Shown here: piece by piece, positions 23,584 through 32,243 of the stretch | How the letters are laid out: each line of letters begins with the position of its first letter | How positions within the stretch are numbered: position 1 is the stretch's first letter | From: Sphingopyxis sp. | GTDB taxonomy: Bacteria > Pseudomonadota > Alphaproteobacteria > Sphingomonadales > Sphingomonadaceae | Assembly: GCF_016463645.1 (NCBI RefSeq) | Contig: NZ_JAEMQX010000016.1 | Coordinates: 1,153-51,495, forward strand | Length of the DNA: 50,343 nt | Direction of reading: 5' to 3' | Translations under genes and position numbers: made by a program | The notes under the pieces: model-generated | The model's database searches: none | Told to the model about the DNA's origin: nothing | What the model saw: only the letters and a program-made list of their open reading frames with translations

Positions 23584-24158
23584 CCTCGCTCTACGATCCG
23601 CGCGATGCCGCCGACGTCGGCCGGCTCATCGCCGACTATCCGCTCGCCTGGCTCGTCTCGCGCAACTTCCACGCGAGCCCGCTGCCGCTGATCGCCGAAA
23701 CCGACGCCCACGGAGCCGTGACGGCGCTGTTCGGCCATTGCGCGCGACGCAATCCGCTCGTCGGCGATTTCCGCGCCGACCCGCGCGGGCTGATCCTCTT
23801 CACCGGCCCCGAAGCCTATGTGCCGACGGCCTTGCTGTCGAAGCCCGACTGGGCACCGACGTGGAATTATGCCGTGCTGCGCTTCAGGGTCGAAATCGAG
23901 TTCGTCGAAGGCGAAACGAAGGACGCCATCGAGCGGCTCGTCGCGAAGATGGAAGACGGCGCCTGGTCGACAGCCAGCCTCGGCGCACGCTATGAAAAAA
24001 TGCTCGGGCAGATCGTCGCCTTTCGCGCGCATGTCCGTTCGGCCGAGCACAGCTTCAAGCTCGGGCAGGACGAAAGCGCCGTGGATTTTGCCGAAATCGT
24101 CGCCGGGCATGGCGACCGGACGCTCGCATCATGGATGGAAGGACAGGCCCGAAGGTGA
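23580..24158 (+). CDS. paiB: PaiB-like FMN-binding protein
   Basis: A 192-residue protein of the PaiB family, an FMN-binding split-barrel fold named after a Bacillus protease and sporulation regulator. The N-terminal MTSLYDPRDAADVGRLIADYPLAWLVS, the central LFGHCARRNPLV and the PTWNYAVLRFRV block match the family. Despite the family name it has no helix-turn-helix; an FMN-dependent enzymatic or sensing role is more likely. It overlaps the hydrolase (ATGA) and the deacetylase gene (GTGA), so the three are translated together. Its partner PaiA is a polyamine acetyltransferase, which fits the adjacent acetylpolyamine amidohydrolase-like gene. Confidence 0.88.
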   Translation: MTSLYDPRDAADVGRLIADYPLAWLVSRNFHASPLPLIAETDAHGAVTALFGHCARRNPLVGDFRADPRGLILFTGPEAYVPTALLSKPDWAPTWNYAVLRFRVEIEFVEGETKDAIERLVAKMEDGAWSTASLGARYEKMLGQIVAFRAHVRSAEHSFKLGQDESAVDFAEIVAGHGDRTLASWMEGQARR

Positions 24159-25168
24159 AGCTTTTCTTCGACGATCGCCAGATGGCCCACGCCCCCTCGC
24201 GCGAACTGCACAATGGCGACTGGGTGCCCTATGCCGAGAATATCGAGCGTCCGCGTTCGATCGTCGAACAATTCACCGACTGGCGCCCGGTGCGCGATTT
24301 CGGCATGGCGCCGCTGCTTGCCGTCCATGACGCGGATTATCTCGCCTTCCTCGAACGCGCGCATCGCGACTGGATCGCGGCCGGGCGCAATGGCGATGCG
24401 ATCGGCTACACCTTCCCCATCAGGCGGCGGCGGCCGCTGAGTTTCGGGCGTATCGATGCCGATCTCGGCGCCTACAGCTATGACGCCGGGACGCCGGTTG
24501 CGGCGGGCACATGGAAGTCGGCCTATTGGTCGGCGCAGGGCGCGCTGACCGCGCTCGACCATCTCGCGACGAGCGGCGAGAAGCATGCCTTCGCGCTCTG
24601 CCGCCCGCCGGGACATCATGCCGGGCGCGACTATATGGGCGGCTATTGCTACCTCAACAATGCAGCGATCGGGGCGCGCGAGGCGCATAATCGCAGGCTC
24701 GGACCGGTGGCCGTGCTCGATATCGACTACCATCACGGCAACGGCACGCAGGATATCTTCTACGAGGATCCGGCGGTCTTCTTTGCCTCGATCCACGCCG
24801 ACCCGCGCACCGACTATCCCTTCTACTGGGGCCACGCCGACGAACGCGGCGAGGGTGTGGGCGAAGGTGCGACGCTCAACCTGCCCCTGCCCCGCGGCAC
24901 CGGCGGCCGGGCCTATGCCCCCGCGCTCGACACTGCGCTCGCCGCGATTTCGGACCGGGGGACGAAATTCCTCGTCCTGTCGTTCGGCGCCGACACGCAC
25001 AGCAGCGACCCGATTTCGAGCTTCGCGCTCGAACGCGAGGATTATGTCGACCTCGCGGGCCGGATCTCGGCGCTCGGCGTCCCGACGCTGATCGTCATGG
25101 AGGGCGGCTATGCCGTCGGCGACCTCGGCAGGAATGTCGCGGCTTTTCTTTCGGGTTTCGGGGAATAG
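24155..25168 (+). CDS. Histone-deacetylase-family acetylpolyamine amidohydrolase
   Basis: A 337-residue zinc deacetylase. GTG 24155 is chosen because it overlaps the paiB stop (GTGA) and yields the family N-terminus VKLFFDDRQMAHAPSRELHNGDWVPYAENIERP; an ATG at 24131 would add eight residues. The catalytic pair H154-H155 (RPPGHHAG), zinc ligands D191 and H193 (DIDYHHGNGT) and D280 (FGADTH), and tyrosine Y319 (EGGYAVGD) are all present. The E29-R32-P33 region near the start resembles acetylpolyamine amidohydrolases, which remove acetyl from acetylputrescine or acetylcadaverine. Other small acetylated amines are possible. Confidence 0.88.
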   Translation: MKLFFDDRQMAHAPSRELHNGDWVPYAENIERPRSIVEQFTDWRPVRDFGMAPLLAVHDADYLAFLERAHRDWIAAGRNGDAIGYTFPIRRRRPLSFGRIDADLGAYSYDAGTPVAAGTWKSAYWSAQGALTALDHLATSGEKHAFALCRPPGHHAGRDYMGGYCYLNNAAIGAREAHNRRLGPVAVLDIDYHHGNGTQDIFYEDPAVFFASIHADPRTDYPFYWGHADERGEGVGEGATLNLPLPRGTGGRAYAPALDTALAAISDRGTKFLVLSFGADTHSSDPISSFALEREDYVDLAGRISALGVPTLIVMEGGYAVGDLGRNVAAFLSGFGE

Positions 25169-25227
25169 GGTCGGCTGGTTGCGGTCGGCACCCGTCATTC
25201 GATAACCGGATCGCAAGAGAGACAAGA

Positions 25228-25252
25228 CCGCCCCGCCTTTCCGGCGGGGCGG
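25228..25252. terminator. Bidirectional terminator
   Basis: A perfect 10-bp stem CCGCCCCGCC / GGCGGGGCGG with loop TTTCC lies between the convergent deacetylase and receptor genes and can serve both. A CCCTTTCC follows on the plus strand. Confidence 0.8.
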
Positions 25253-25265
25253 CCCTTTCCCGACC

Positions 25266-27458
25266 TCAGTTCAGGCTGAAACGCACCGTCGCACCAAGGG
25301 TCCGCGGCCGCGCGACCGAGCCTGCGAAGGCGAAAGGCGCGTTCAATATGCCATATTGGTTGAACAGATTCTTTGCGAACAGCCCGAGTTCGATCCGCTC
25401 GTTCACCGTCACCGACGCGTTGAGATCGACGAGGTGGAAATCGCCTTTCTCCAGCGTACCCGCGAAATCGACCGGTGCGCTCGACAGATAGCGGTGCGCG
25501 ATACCGAAGCGCGGCTTCAGCGGCGCGTCGGCGAAACTCAGGTCGAGCGAGTTCGACAGCGTCCACTCCGACGCGCCCGGCAGCCGCGTTCCCTTCGCAT
25601 AACCGCCGCCCGGCGCGAAGCTGTCGGGAAGCAGGGTCGACAGCCGCGCATCATTATAGGCGATATTCGACGAGAAGCTGAGGTTGCGCGTCGGCCGCAG
25701 GTTCAGGCTGATCTCGACCCCGTCGATGTCGGCGCCGCCGCCGTTCACCGTATAGGCGTCGAAGTCGACCGGCGTGAACAGGCGCGCCTGCACATTGCCC
25801 CAGTCGATATGATAGGCGGTGACATCGACGCTCAGCGTCCGGTCGATCAGGTCGAAGCGCGTCCCGATCTCGTAATTCTTCGTCGTGTCGCTTTCAAAGG
25901 TCAGCGGCAGGCCGGGCACCGCGGCCGAATAGACGTTGACGCCGCCGATGCGGAACCCCTCCGAATAGAGCGCATAGACCATGAAGTCGTTCGACGGCTT
26001 GTACGTCAGCGAGACCTTCGGGATGAAATCCGAATCCTTGTCCGCCGCCGGCGCGAAATCGAACGGGTCGACCAGATTGGCGTTGGGCAGATATTGCAGG
26101 CGCGGGCGCGAGCGATATTCGAACAGGCGGCCGCCGACGGTCAGCGTCAGCGCGTCGACGATGTCGAACGACGCCTCGCCGAAGATCGCCTTTTCGGTGA
26201 CCCGATTGCTGCTGATCGTCCGCGTCGCAAGGTCGCCGGGTGCAAGCTCGCTGCCCGGCCGGCCGTCGAATTCACCCGGGTTCGCGTCGATATAATCGGC
26301 GATACCCTCGATAAAGGTGCCGTCGGTGTTGTTCGAGCGCAGCCGCGTGTAATTGGCGCCGAGCAGCCAGCGGAACCGCCCGCCGTCGGGCGAGGCGAGC
26401 CTGAGTTCGCCATATTCGGTCCTCGACTTGCCGACGCTGCTCGCGAGTTCGGGGGTGTCGGTGCGCGGATCATTGCCGTTGAAGATCGAATTGTCGAACG
26501 CCAGATCGGCCTTCTTCTCGGTATAGCTGCCGACCGCCGTGAGGGTCGCGAACCCCAGGTCCTGCTCGATCCGCAGGCTGTGCATCATGAAGCTGGTGTC
26601 CTGAAATTCGGCCACATTGGTCGCGCGCTCGAAGGTCTTCGGCGGGCCGAAAATCACATAGGTCTGATCGTCGAGATCATATTCCTGATACATGCTGAGC
26701 GCCGAGATGCGCGTCGTCCCGGTCGGCGTGAAGACGATCGAGCCGCGCAGACCGCGCACGCGCAGGTCGTTGCTGCCCTTTTCGCCCAGCAGCGTGTTGT
26801 CGAGATAGCCGGCGTCGTAACGCTGGAGCGCGACGAGGCGGACGGCGAGCTTGTCGGTCGCGATCGGAAGGTTGATCATGCCCTTCACGGCATAGCTCGC
26901 CTCTCCGGCGCGCCTGGTGGTCGCGATATTCCCTTCGAAGCCCGCGTCGAACCGGGCGGGGTCGGCCTCGTTCACCACATAGTTGATCGCACCGCCGAGC
27001 GATGAGGAGCCGAAGAGCGTGCCCTGCGGTCCGCGCAGCACCTCGACGCGGCTCACGTCGAAGCTGTCGACATCGGGAATGACGAGCGGGAAGCCGGGTT
27101 CGATCAGCGGCACCTCGTTGAGATAATAGCCCGTCGTCGCCTGGTTCGCCTCATGATAGGTCGACGAGGCGACGCCGCGGATCACGACTTCGGAGACGCC
27201 GGGCTGATAGTCGTTGAACACGACGCCGGGGACGCGCGTGATATAGTCGGAGAGGCTCTGGGCGTTGAGCTTTTGCAGCGTCGCTTCGCTGACTGCGCTG
27301 ACCGATCCGCTGACATCGCGTACCGACTGCTCGCGCTTCGCGGCGGTGACGACGATCTCGCTGTCATCGGTCGCCTGTGCCAGCGCGCCCGAGGCGGACC
27401 CCAGCGCCAGGATCGAGATGCCGCACGCGGCGACCCGCCTGATCGATGCAAACCCCAT
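25266..27458 (-). CDS. TonB-dependent receptor (peptide-associated)
   Basis: A 730-residue outer-membrane receptor. The signal peptide is about 1-27 (ILALGSASGALAQ), followed by a TonB-box-like EIVVTAAKREQSVRDV, a plug with VSRVEVLRGPQGTLFGSSSLGGAINYV, and a beta-barrel ending in GATVRFSLN. There is no STN domain, so it transports without sigma-factor signalling. It is divergent from an exported S9A peptidase, 257 bases apart, suggesting that the pair takes up and degrades peptides or peptide-like ligands. The exact cargo is not visible. Confidence 0.92.
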   Translation of the reverse strand: MGFASIRRVAACGISILALGSASGALAQATDDSEIVVTAAKREQSVRDVSGSVSAVSEATLQKLNAQSLSDYITRVPGVVFNDYQPGVSEVVIRGVASSTYHEANQATTGYYLNEVPLIEPGFPLVIPDVDSFDVSRVEVLRGPQGTLFGSSSLGGAINYVVNEADPARFDAGFEGNIATTRRAGEASYAVKGMINLPIATDKLAVRLVALQRYDAGYLDNTLLGEKGSNDLRVRGLRGSIVFTPTGTTRISALSMYQEYDLDDQTYVIFGPPKTFERATNVAEFQDTSFMMHSLRIEQDLGFATLTAVGSYTEKKADLAFDNSIFNGNDPRTDTPELASSVGKSRTEYGELRLASPDGGRFRWLLGANYTRLRSNNTDGTFIEGIADYIDANPGEFDGRPGSELAPGDLATRTISSNRVTEKAIFGEASFDIVDALTLTVGGRLFEYRSRPRLQYLPNANLVDPFDFAPAADKDSDFIPKVSLTYKPSNDFMVYALYSEGFRIGGVNVYSAAVPGLPLTFESDTTKNYEIGTRFDLIDRTLSVDVTAYHIDWGNVQARLFTPVDFDAYTVNGGGADIDGVEISLNLRPTRNLSFSSNIAYNDARLSTLLPDSFAPGGGYAKGTRLPGASEWTLSNSLDLSFADAPLKPRFGIAHRYLSSAPVDFAGTLEKGDFHLVDLNASVTVNERIELGLFAKNLFNQYGILNAPFAFAGSVARPRTLGATVRFSLN

Positions 27459-27715
27459 TTTCGCCTCCCTTTTTGATAATGCCTATTGGTAGGAAAATCC
27501 GATGCTCAAGCTATCATGCGAAACTGGCGTGACGGCGATGGTCGGGCCATAATCCAGCCGGATCGGGCCGCCACCCTTGCGCAGGAAACCGTTATTTCGC
27601 GGGGGCTTGCGCTCATTTTGCCCGATCGATGGATTGGGCGGCCTGATCGGCGCAGTAAGCCAAAGGCACCGCCATAGACTGGACGCGACATCCCGGTCGG
27701 CCGAAAGAGGGGCGC
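27459..27715. promoter_or_regulatory. Divergent control region, receptor / S9A peptidase
   Basis: 257 bases containing both promoters. The AT-richer part is at 27470-27500 next to the receptor. I see no clear operator, hairpin or small gene. Confidence 0.4.
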
Positions 27716-29890
27716 ATGCAGAGCATCGAAAACAGGGGGCGGAGAGCGTTTTTGAGCGGTGTCGCGATCGCGGCCGTGATGGCGGGAAGCCGCGGAGCGA
27801 TGGCGTTCGCCCCGGCCGCGAGCGGTACCCGCTGGCCGAAAATCGCACCGCCGCAATCGCCGCGCATTTCACATGTGATCGGGCAACTGGGCCGCAAGCG
27901 CGACGACGCCTACAGCTGGATGAAGTTCATCCCGGCCGATGGCGAGCGCGACCGGACCAACCTCCCCGCTCCGGTCGCGAAGATGCTCGCCGACGAAAAT
28001 GCCTATGCCGATGCGATGCTGCAGCCGACCGAAGCGGTGCAGGCCGAACTCGTCCGCGCGATGCTCGCGCGCAGCGCCGGCGCGGTCGCGGCGCCCGCGC
28101 TCGAAAGGGACGGCTGGACCTATTCGTGGGCGATCCCCGACGGCGAAGCGCATGCGCGCTACAGCCGCCGCAGAGACGGCGGCAAGGCCGAACTGCTCGT
28201 CGACGAAGGCCTGCGCGCAAAGGGCCAGCCCTATTTCCGCAGCACGGGCCACCAGCCGAGCCCCGACCACCGCTGGTTCGCCTGGGCCGAGGATGTCAGC
28301 GGCAACGACCGCCACCGCATCTGCATCCGCGACAACGCCAGCGGCGAGGTCCGCACCGTGGTCGACAAGGATGCCTACGGCTATGGCGGGCTGGTCTTCG
28401 GCCCCTCGTCGCGGTGGCTGTTCTGGATCTGGCGCGACGCGCGCAATCGCCCGACGCGGCTCTATCGCACCTCGGTCGACGGCAAGGTCACCGACCTCGT
28501 CTATGAGGAAAGGGATCCGGCGATCTTCATGTCGGTCAAGCGCACCGCGGCCGACGGCTTCGTCGCGCTCACGCTCGCCGGACCCGAAACCGCCGAGGTG
28601 CGGCTGGTGCCCGCGCGCGACGAAACGGCCGCGCCGGCCACTGTCTGGCCACGCAAGGTCGGCGTCCGCTACGAAATCGACGAGTGGGACGGCAGCCTCG
28701 TCGCGCTGACCGATGCCGGGGATGCGTTCGACATGCAGCTCCTGCGCCTCGATCCAGGGGATTTCCGCACGCTCGCCACGCTCGTCCCGCATCGCGCGGG
28801 GACGCCGATCCTGCAAATCCAGCCCTTCAGGACGGCGCTGGTACGGCTCGAACGCGCCGAGGGGCTGCATCGCCTGATGATCCTGCGCGCCGACGGTTCG
28901 GGGCAGGCGATCGCTTTCGACGAGCCCGCCTATGCGATCGAACTGCCGGGCGAGCAGGCCTATGACGCCTCATCGGTGATGATCGTCCACCAGTCGCCCA
29001 AATCGCCGCGCCGCTGGATCAGCGTGGACCTGGCGTCGGGCAAGCAGACCGTCGTCCGGCAGCAGCAGGTCGCGAATTTCGATCCCGACGATTATGAGGT
29101 CGAACGGCTGTTCGCGCCGGCATCCGACGGCGAGATGGTACCGGTCACATTGCTCTCGCGCCGCGGCATGCCAAAGGACGGCAAGGCGCCTCTCCTCCAA
29201 TATGGCTATGGCTCCTACGGCGTACCGAGCGATCCCGAATTTTCGATCCCCGCGCTCGCGCTCGTCGACCGCGGCTGGCGTTATGCCATCGCGCATGTTC
29301 GCGGCGGGTCGGAGAAAGGGCGCCAATGGTTCCTCGGCGGGCGCAAGTTCACCAAGCGCAACAGCTTCACTGATTTCATCGCCTGCGCCGGGCATCTCGC
29401 CGCCGAAGGCTATACCGCGAAGGACAAGGTCGTCGCCTATGGTCTCTCGGCGGGCGGTCTGCTCGTCGGCGCGAGCATGAATATCTCTCCGGCAACATGG
29501 GCCGGGGTGATCGCGCAGGTGCCGTTCGTCGACATGCTCAACACGATGAGCGACGCTGCGCACCCGCTGGTGCCGCTGTTCCGGCCCGACTGGGGCGACC
29601 CGCTCGCCGACCCCGAGGCCTATGACTATATCGCCTCGATCTCGCCCTATGAGAATGTGCAGGCGGCCGCCTATCCGCCGTTGCTGTGCACGGCGGGTCT
29701 CAAGGATGACCGCGTCGCCTACTGGGAGCCGGCAAAGCTTGTTGCCGAGGTGCGCCGCCGTTCGACCAGCGGCAATCCCGCGATGCTGATGACCGACATG
29801 GACAGCGGCCATCAGGGCAGCGCCGACCTGACGAGCGAATATCGGCAGAAGGCGCTGTTCTGGGCCTTTGCGATGCGCTGCGCGGGCTGA
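27716..29890 (+). CDS. Tat-exported S9A prolyl-oligopeptidase-family peptidase
   Basis: A 724-residue serine peptidase of the prolyl oligopeptidase/oligopeptidase B group. The N-terminus carries a twin-arginine signal (GRRAFLSGVAIAAVMAGSRGAMA, residues about 8-30), unlike cytosolic oligopeptidase B. A beta-propeller domain (about 50-450) is followed by the alpha/beta-hydrolase domain with S578 (YGLSAGGLL), D664 or D665 (LKDDRVAY) and H699 (SGHQGS). The YGSYG and RGGSEKGRQW blocks are typical of the family. The enzyme would work in the periplasm on short peptides delivered by the divergent receptor. It converges on the TSUP gene with four bases between. Confidence 0.9.
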   Translation: MQSIENRGRRAFLSGVAIAAVMAGSRGAMAFAPAASGTRWPKIAPPQSPRISHVIGQLGRKRDDAYSWMKFIPADGERDRTNLPAPVAKMLADENAYADAMLQPTEAVQAELVRAMLARSAGAVAAPALERDGWTYSWAIPDGEAHARYSRRRDGGKAELLVDEGLRAKGQPYFRSTGHQPSPDHRWFAWAEDVSGNDRHRICIRDNASGEVRTVVDKDAYGYGGLVFGPSSRWLFWIWRDARNRPTRLYRTSVDGKVTDLVYEERDPAIFMSVKRTAADGFVALTLAGPETAEVRLVPARDETAAPATVWPRKVGVRYEIDEWDGSLVALTDAGDAFDMQLLRLDPGDFRTLATLVPHRAGTPILQIQPFRTALVRLERAEGLHRLMILRADGSGQAIAFDEPAYAIELPGEQAYDASSVMIVHQSPKSPRRWISVDLASGKQTVVRQQQVANFDPDDYEVERLFAPASDGEMVPVTLLSRRGMPKDGKAPLLQYGYGSYGVPSDPEFSIPALALVDRGWRYAIAHVRGGSEKGRQWFLGGRKFTKRNSFTDFIACAGHLAAEGYTAKDKVVAYGLSAGGLLVGASMNISPATWAGVIAQVPFVDMLNTMSDAAHPLVPLFRPDWGDPLADPEAYDYIASISPYENVQAAAYPPLLCTAGLKDDRVAYWEPAKLVAEVRRRSTSGNPAMLMTDMDSGHQGSADLTSEYRQKALFWAFAMRCAG

Positions 29891-29894
29891 ATCC

Positions 29895-30686
29895 TCAGAA
29901 GCCCCGGAACGCGGGAACCGGTTCGAACATCAGCGAAAGAAAGCCATAGGCGCTTGCCATGAGGAGAAGCACGCCCGCTGCCGCGACCAGCCAGTCGGCG
30001 CGCAGACGGCGCACGAGATATGCTCCGATCGGCGCCGCGATCACGCCGCCGATGAGCAGGCCGATCGCCGCGGTGCTGAAGCTTTGCCAGCCCAGCGCGC
30101 CGATGAACCCCGCCGCGATCGTCACGCTCACGAAGAATTCGGACGCGTTCACCGTGCCGATCACCATGCGCGGCTCGGCACCCTGTGCGAGCAGGTTCGC
30201 GCTGACGATCGGGCCCCAGCCGCCGCCGCCCGATCCGTCGGCGATTCCGCCGACCAATCCGAGCGGCCCGACGAGCTTGAGGCTGCGATAGGTTTGCGGG
30301 CGCCGCGCGCCGCGCCAGAGCAGGTAGATGCCGACCGCGCCGAGATAGGCGAGCACGACCGGCCGCGCGATGCTGTTGTCGATGTTGGTGAGCAGCCACA
30401 CGCCGATCAGCCCGCCGACGATGCCCGGGACGACGAGACGGCGGAAGAGCCGCCAGTCGACATTGCGCTGCAGCGCATGGCTGAGCCCCGATACGCCGCC
30501 GGTAAAACTTTCCGCCACATGCACCGCCGCCGATGCCGACACCGGCGGCAGGCCCAGCACGAGCAGCAGTGCGGTGCCGATGACGCCGAACGCCATGCCG
30601 AGCGCACTGTCGATCAGCTGCGCGGCAAAGCCGACGAGGATGAAGGGCAGCAGCGCCCAGAGCGTCAGCCCGTCGAAGATCGTCAT
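29895..30686 (-). CDS. TSUP-family (TauE/SafE) membrane permease
   Basis: A 263-residue inner-membrane protein with about seven or eight hydrophobic segments. The two family repeats are visible: LPFILVGFAAQLIDSALGMAFGVIGTALLLVLG with PPVSASAAVHVAE near the N-terminus, and the second half with GLVGGIADGSGGGGWGPIVSANLLAQG and GTVNASEFFVS. TSUP permeases export or import sulfite, sulfonates or other organic anions. It overlaps the ATP-grasp gene by ATGA and is second in that operon. The cargo may be made or modified by the ligase, but this is inference. Confidence 0.9.
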   Translation of the reverse strand: MTIFDGLTLWALLPFILVGFAAQLIDSALGMAFGVIGTALLLVLGLPPVSASAAVHVAESFTGGVSGLSHALQRNVDWRLFRRLVVPGIVGGLIGVWLLTNIDNSIARPVVLAYLGAVGIYLLWRGARRPQTYRSLKLVGPLGLVGGIADGSGGGGWGPIVSANLLAQGAEPRMVIGTVNASEFFVSVTIAAGFIGALGWQSFSTAAIGLLIGGVIAAPIGAYLVRRLRADWLVAAAGVLLLMASAYGFLSLMFEPVPAFRGF

Positions 30687-32038
30687 TGCGCGGCTTTCCG
30701 GCGCACCGCCCTGCCCGTCCGGCGCGTGAAGAGGAAGGCGGCCGGAAAGCCGAGCGCGATCAGCGACAGCGCGCCCGCGAATACCGGCTCGCCGCCCGCA
30801 AGCCAGGGCAGCACCGCGGCCCAGATCGACACGCCGAGTACGGTGAGCAACGTCTGTTCCTGATCGATATCGGTATCGACGCCGAGCGGCACACCGCGCG
30901 CGTCGGCGCGCAACGCTTCGAGCCGGCGCGCCACCGGGCTGTGCGGCGCCGCGCGCCGGCCGGGCGCGAGCGACGAGGCCATCGACCCCAGCCCCGCGCC
31001 GACCAGCCGGACGCCGACCGCACGGGCGAAGGCGCGCGGCTCCTCGAGCCGGTCACCGATCGAGCGCAGGCTGAGCCGGCCGCCGAAGACGAGGTCGATC
31101 AGCGCATCGCCGGTCACCGCCTTGATCGGCCGTCCCTCGACCGCATGGCTCGCCTCGATCCAGTCGAAGATCGCGTCCGGCACATCGATGCCGCACGCGC
31201 GTTCGAGCCCCTGGAATCCCGGCGCGCTGTTCGCTTCGCAGATCCGGTATCCTTCCTCGTCGAACAATATGTCGATTCCCGCGACCTCGAGCCCCAGCGT
31301 ATCGGCGGCGCGCGCGGCGAGGTCGGCCATCTCGCCGGTCGGCGTATAGGCGATCCCCACGCCGCCCAGCGACACGTTCGACTTGAAATGACCCGCCGGC
31401 GAGCGCCGCTCCATCGCCGCGATCACGCGCCCGCCGATCACGAGCACGCGCACGTCCCGGCCGTGGCTCGACCGCACATAGTGCTGGAACAGGAAATCGG
31501 CCTTGGCATCGGCGCTTTCGAGCAGTCCGGCGAGATCCTCGAACTGGCTGCGATCCTCGCACTTCAGGACGCCGGTGCCGCGCGTCCCGCGCAGCGTCTT
31601 GACGATCAGGGGGAAGCCCAGTTCCTCTTCGACGACGTCCACCCCGATCGGGAATTTGCCGAGGATCGTGGCGGGGATCGGCAGGCCGGCACGCGCGAGC
31701 CGCTGCATCGTGTGAAGCTTGTCGGCGACGAGGTCGATCGCTTCCGGCCCGTTGATCAGCCGCACACCGCGGCGTTCGAAATGGCGGAGTACCGCGAGCG
31801 TGAAATAATCGGTCTCCGCCCCCGTCCGGCACAGGATGAAATCGGGCCGTTCGAGCGAATGGCCTTCATAATGCACCGACCAGCCATCGACCGGCGCCGC
31901 GACGATGTCGAAATTATGCGGCTTCAGGACGTGGAGTTCGAGCCCGCGCGCGGCGGCGGCTTCCTGAAAGCGCAGGATTTCGGGGACTTCCGGCAAGGCG
32001 GGGTCGAGATCGCGTGCGAAGAAAATCCAGCCGAGCAA
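30683..32038 (-). CDS. RimK-like ATP-grasp ligase fused to a C-terminal membrane hairpin
   Basis: A 451-residue protein. Residues 1-300 are a complete RimK-type ATP-grasp ligase: substrate-binding N-domain, then KLHTMQRLARAGLPIPAT, FPLIVKTLRGTRGTGV (ATP-binding glycine loop), the QHYVRSSHGRDVRVLVIGGRV strand pair and the metal-binding ICEANSAPGFQG. Such ligases couple amino acids, often glutamate, to carboxyl groups using ATP. Unlike ordinary RimK (about 300 residues), it continues with a linker (310-395) and two hydrophobic helices (about 395-415 and 420-440) ending in a basic tail, so it is likely held at the inner membrane. It is the first gene of a pair with the TSUP permease. The acceptor is unknown. 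Confidence 0.85.
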   Translation of the reverse strand: MLGWIFFARDLDPALPEVPEILRFQEAAAARGLELHVLKPHNFDIVAAPVDGWSVHYEGHSLERPDFILCRTGAETDYFTLAVLRHFERRGVRLINGPEAIDLVADKLHTMQRLARAGLPIPATILGKFPIGVDVVEEELGFPLIVKTLRGTRGTGVLKCEDRSQFEDLAGLLESADAKADFLFQHYVRSSHGRDVRVLVIGGRVIAAMERRSPAGHFKSNVSLGGVGIAYTPTGEMADLAARAADTLGLEVAGIDILFDEEGYRICEANSAPGFQGLERACGIDVPDAIFDWIEASHAVEGRPIKAVTGDALIDLVFGGRLSLRSIGDRLEEPRAFARAVGVRLVGAGLGSMASSLAPGRRAAPHSPVARRLEALRADARGVPLGVDTDIDQEQTLLTVLGVSIWAAVLPWLAGGEPVFAGALSLIALGFPAAFLFTRRTGRAVRRKAAQ

Positions 32039-32243
32039 AGGTCGCTCCTTCGATAATGGCCCTGCTCAGTGCCAGAAAATGGGCCGCTCGCGCAATCGTT
32101 CCCGCGCATCGACACGCTAAGCCGCTGTTTTGACGCGTCGATTGCGCCAGCTGCCACCGGACCGGTCCGATCCGGACGGAAAATCGCGCCGTTACGGGGT
32201 GAATCGGCCTTAAACCTGCATTCCTCCGCTCGTTAAAGCTGGC
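32039..32243. promoter_or_regulatory. Divergent control region, ATP-grasp operon / diguanylate cyclase
   Basis: 205 bases with both promoters. No clear operator, hairpin or small gene was seen. Confidence 0.4.
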
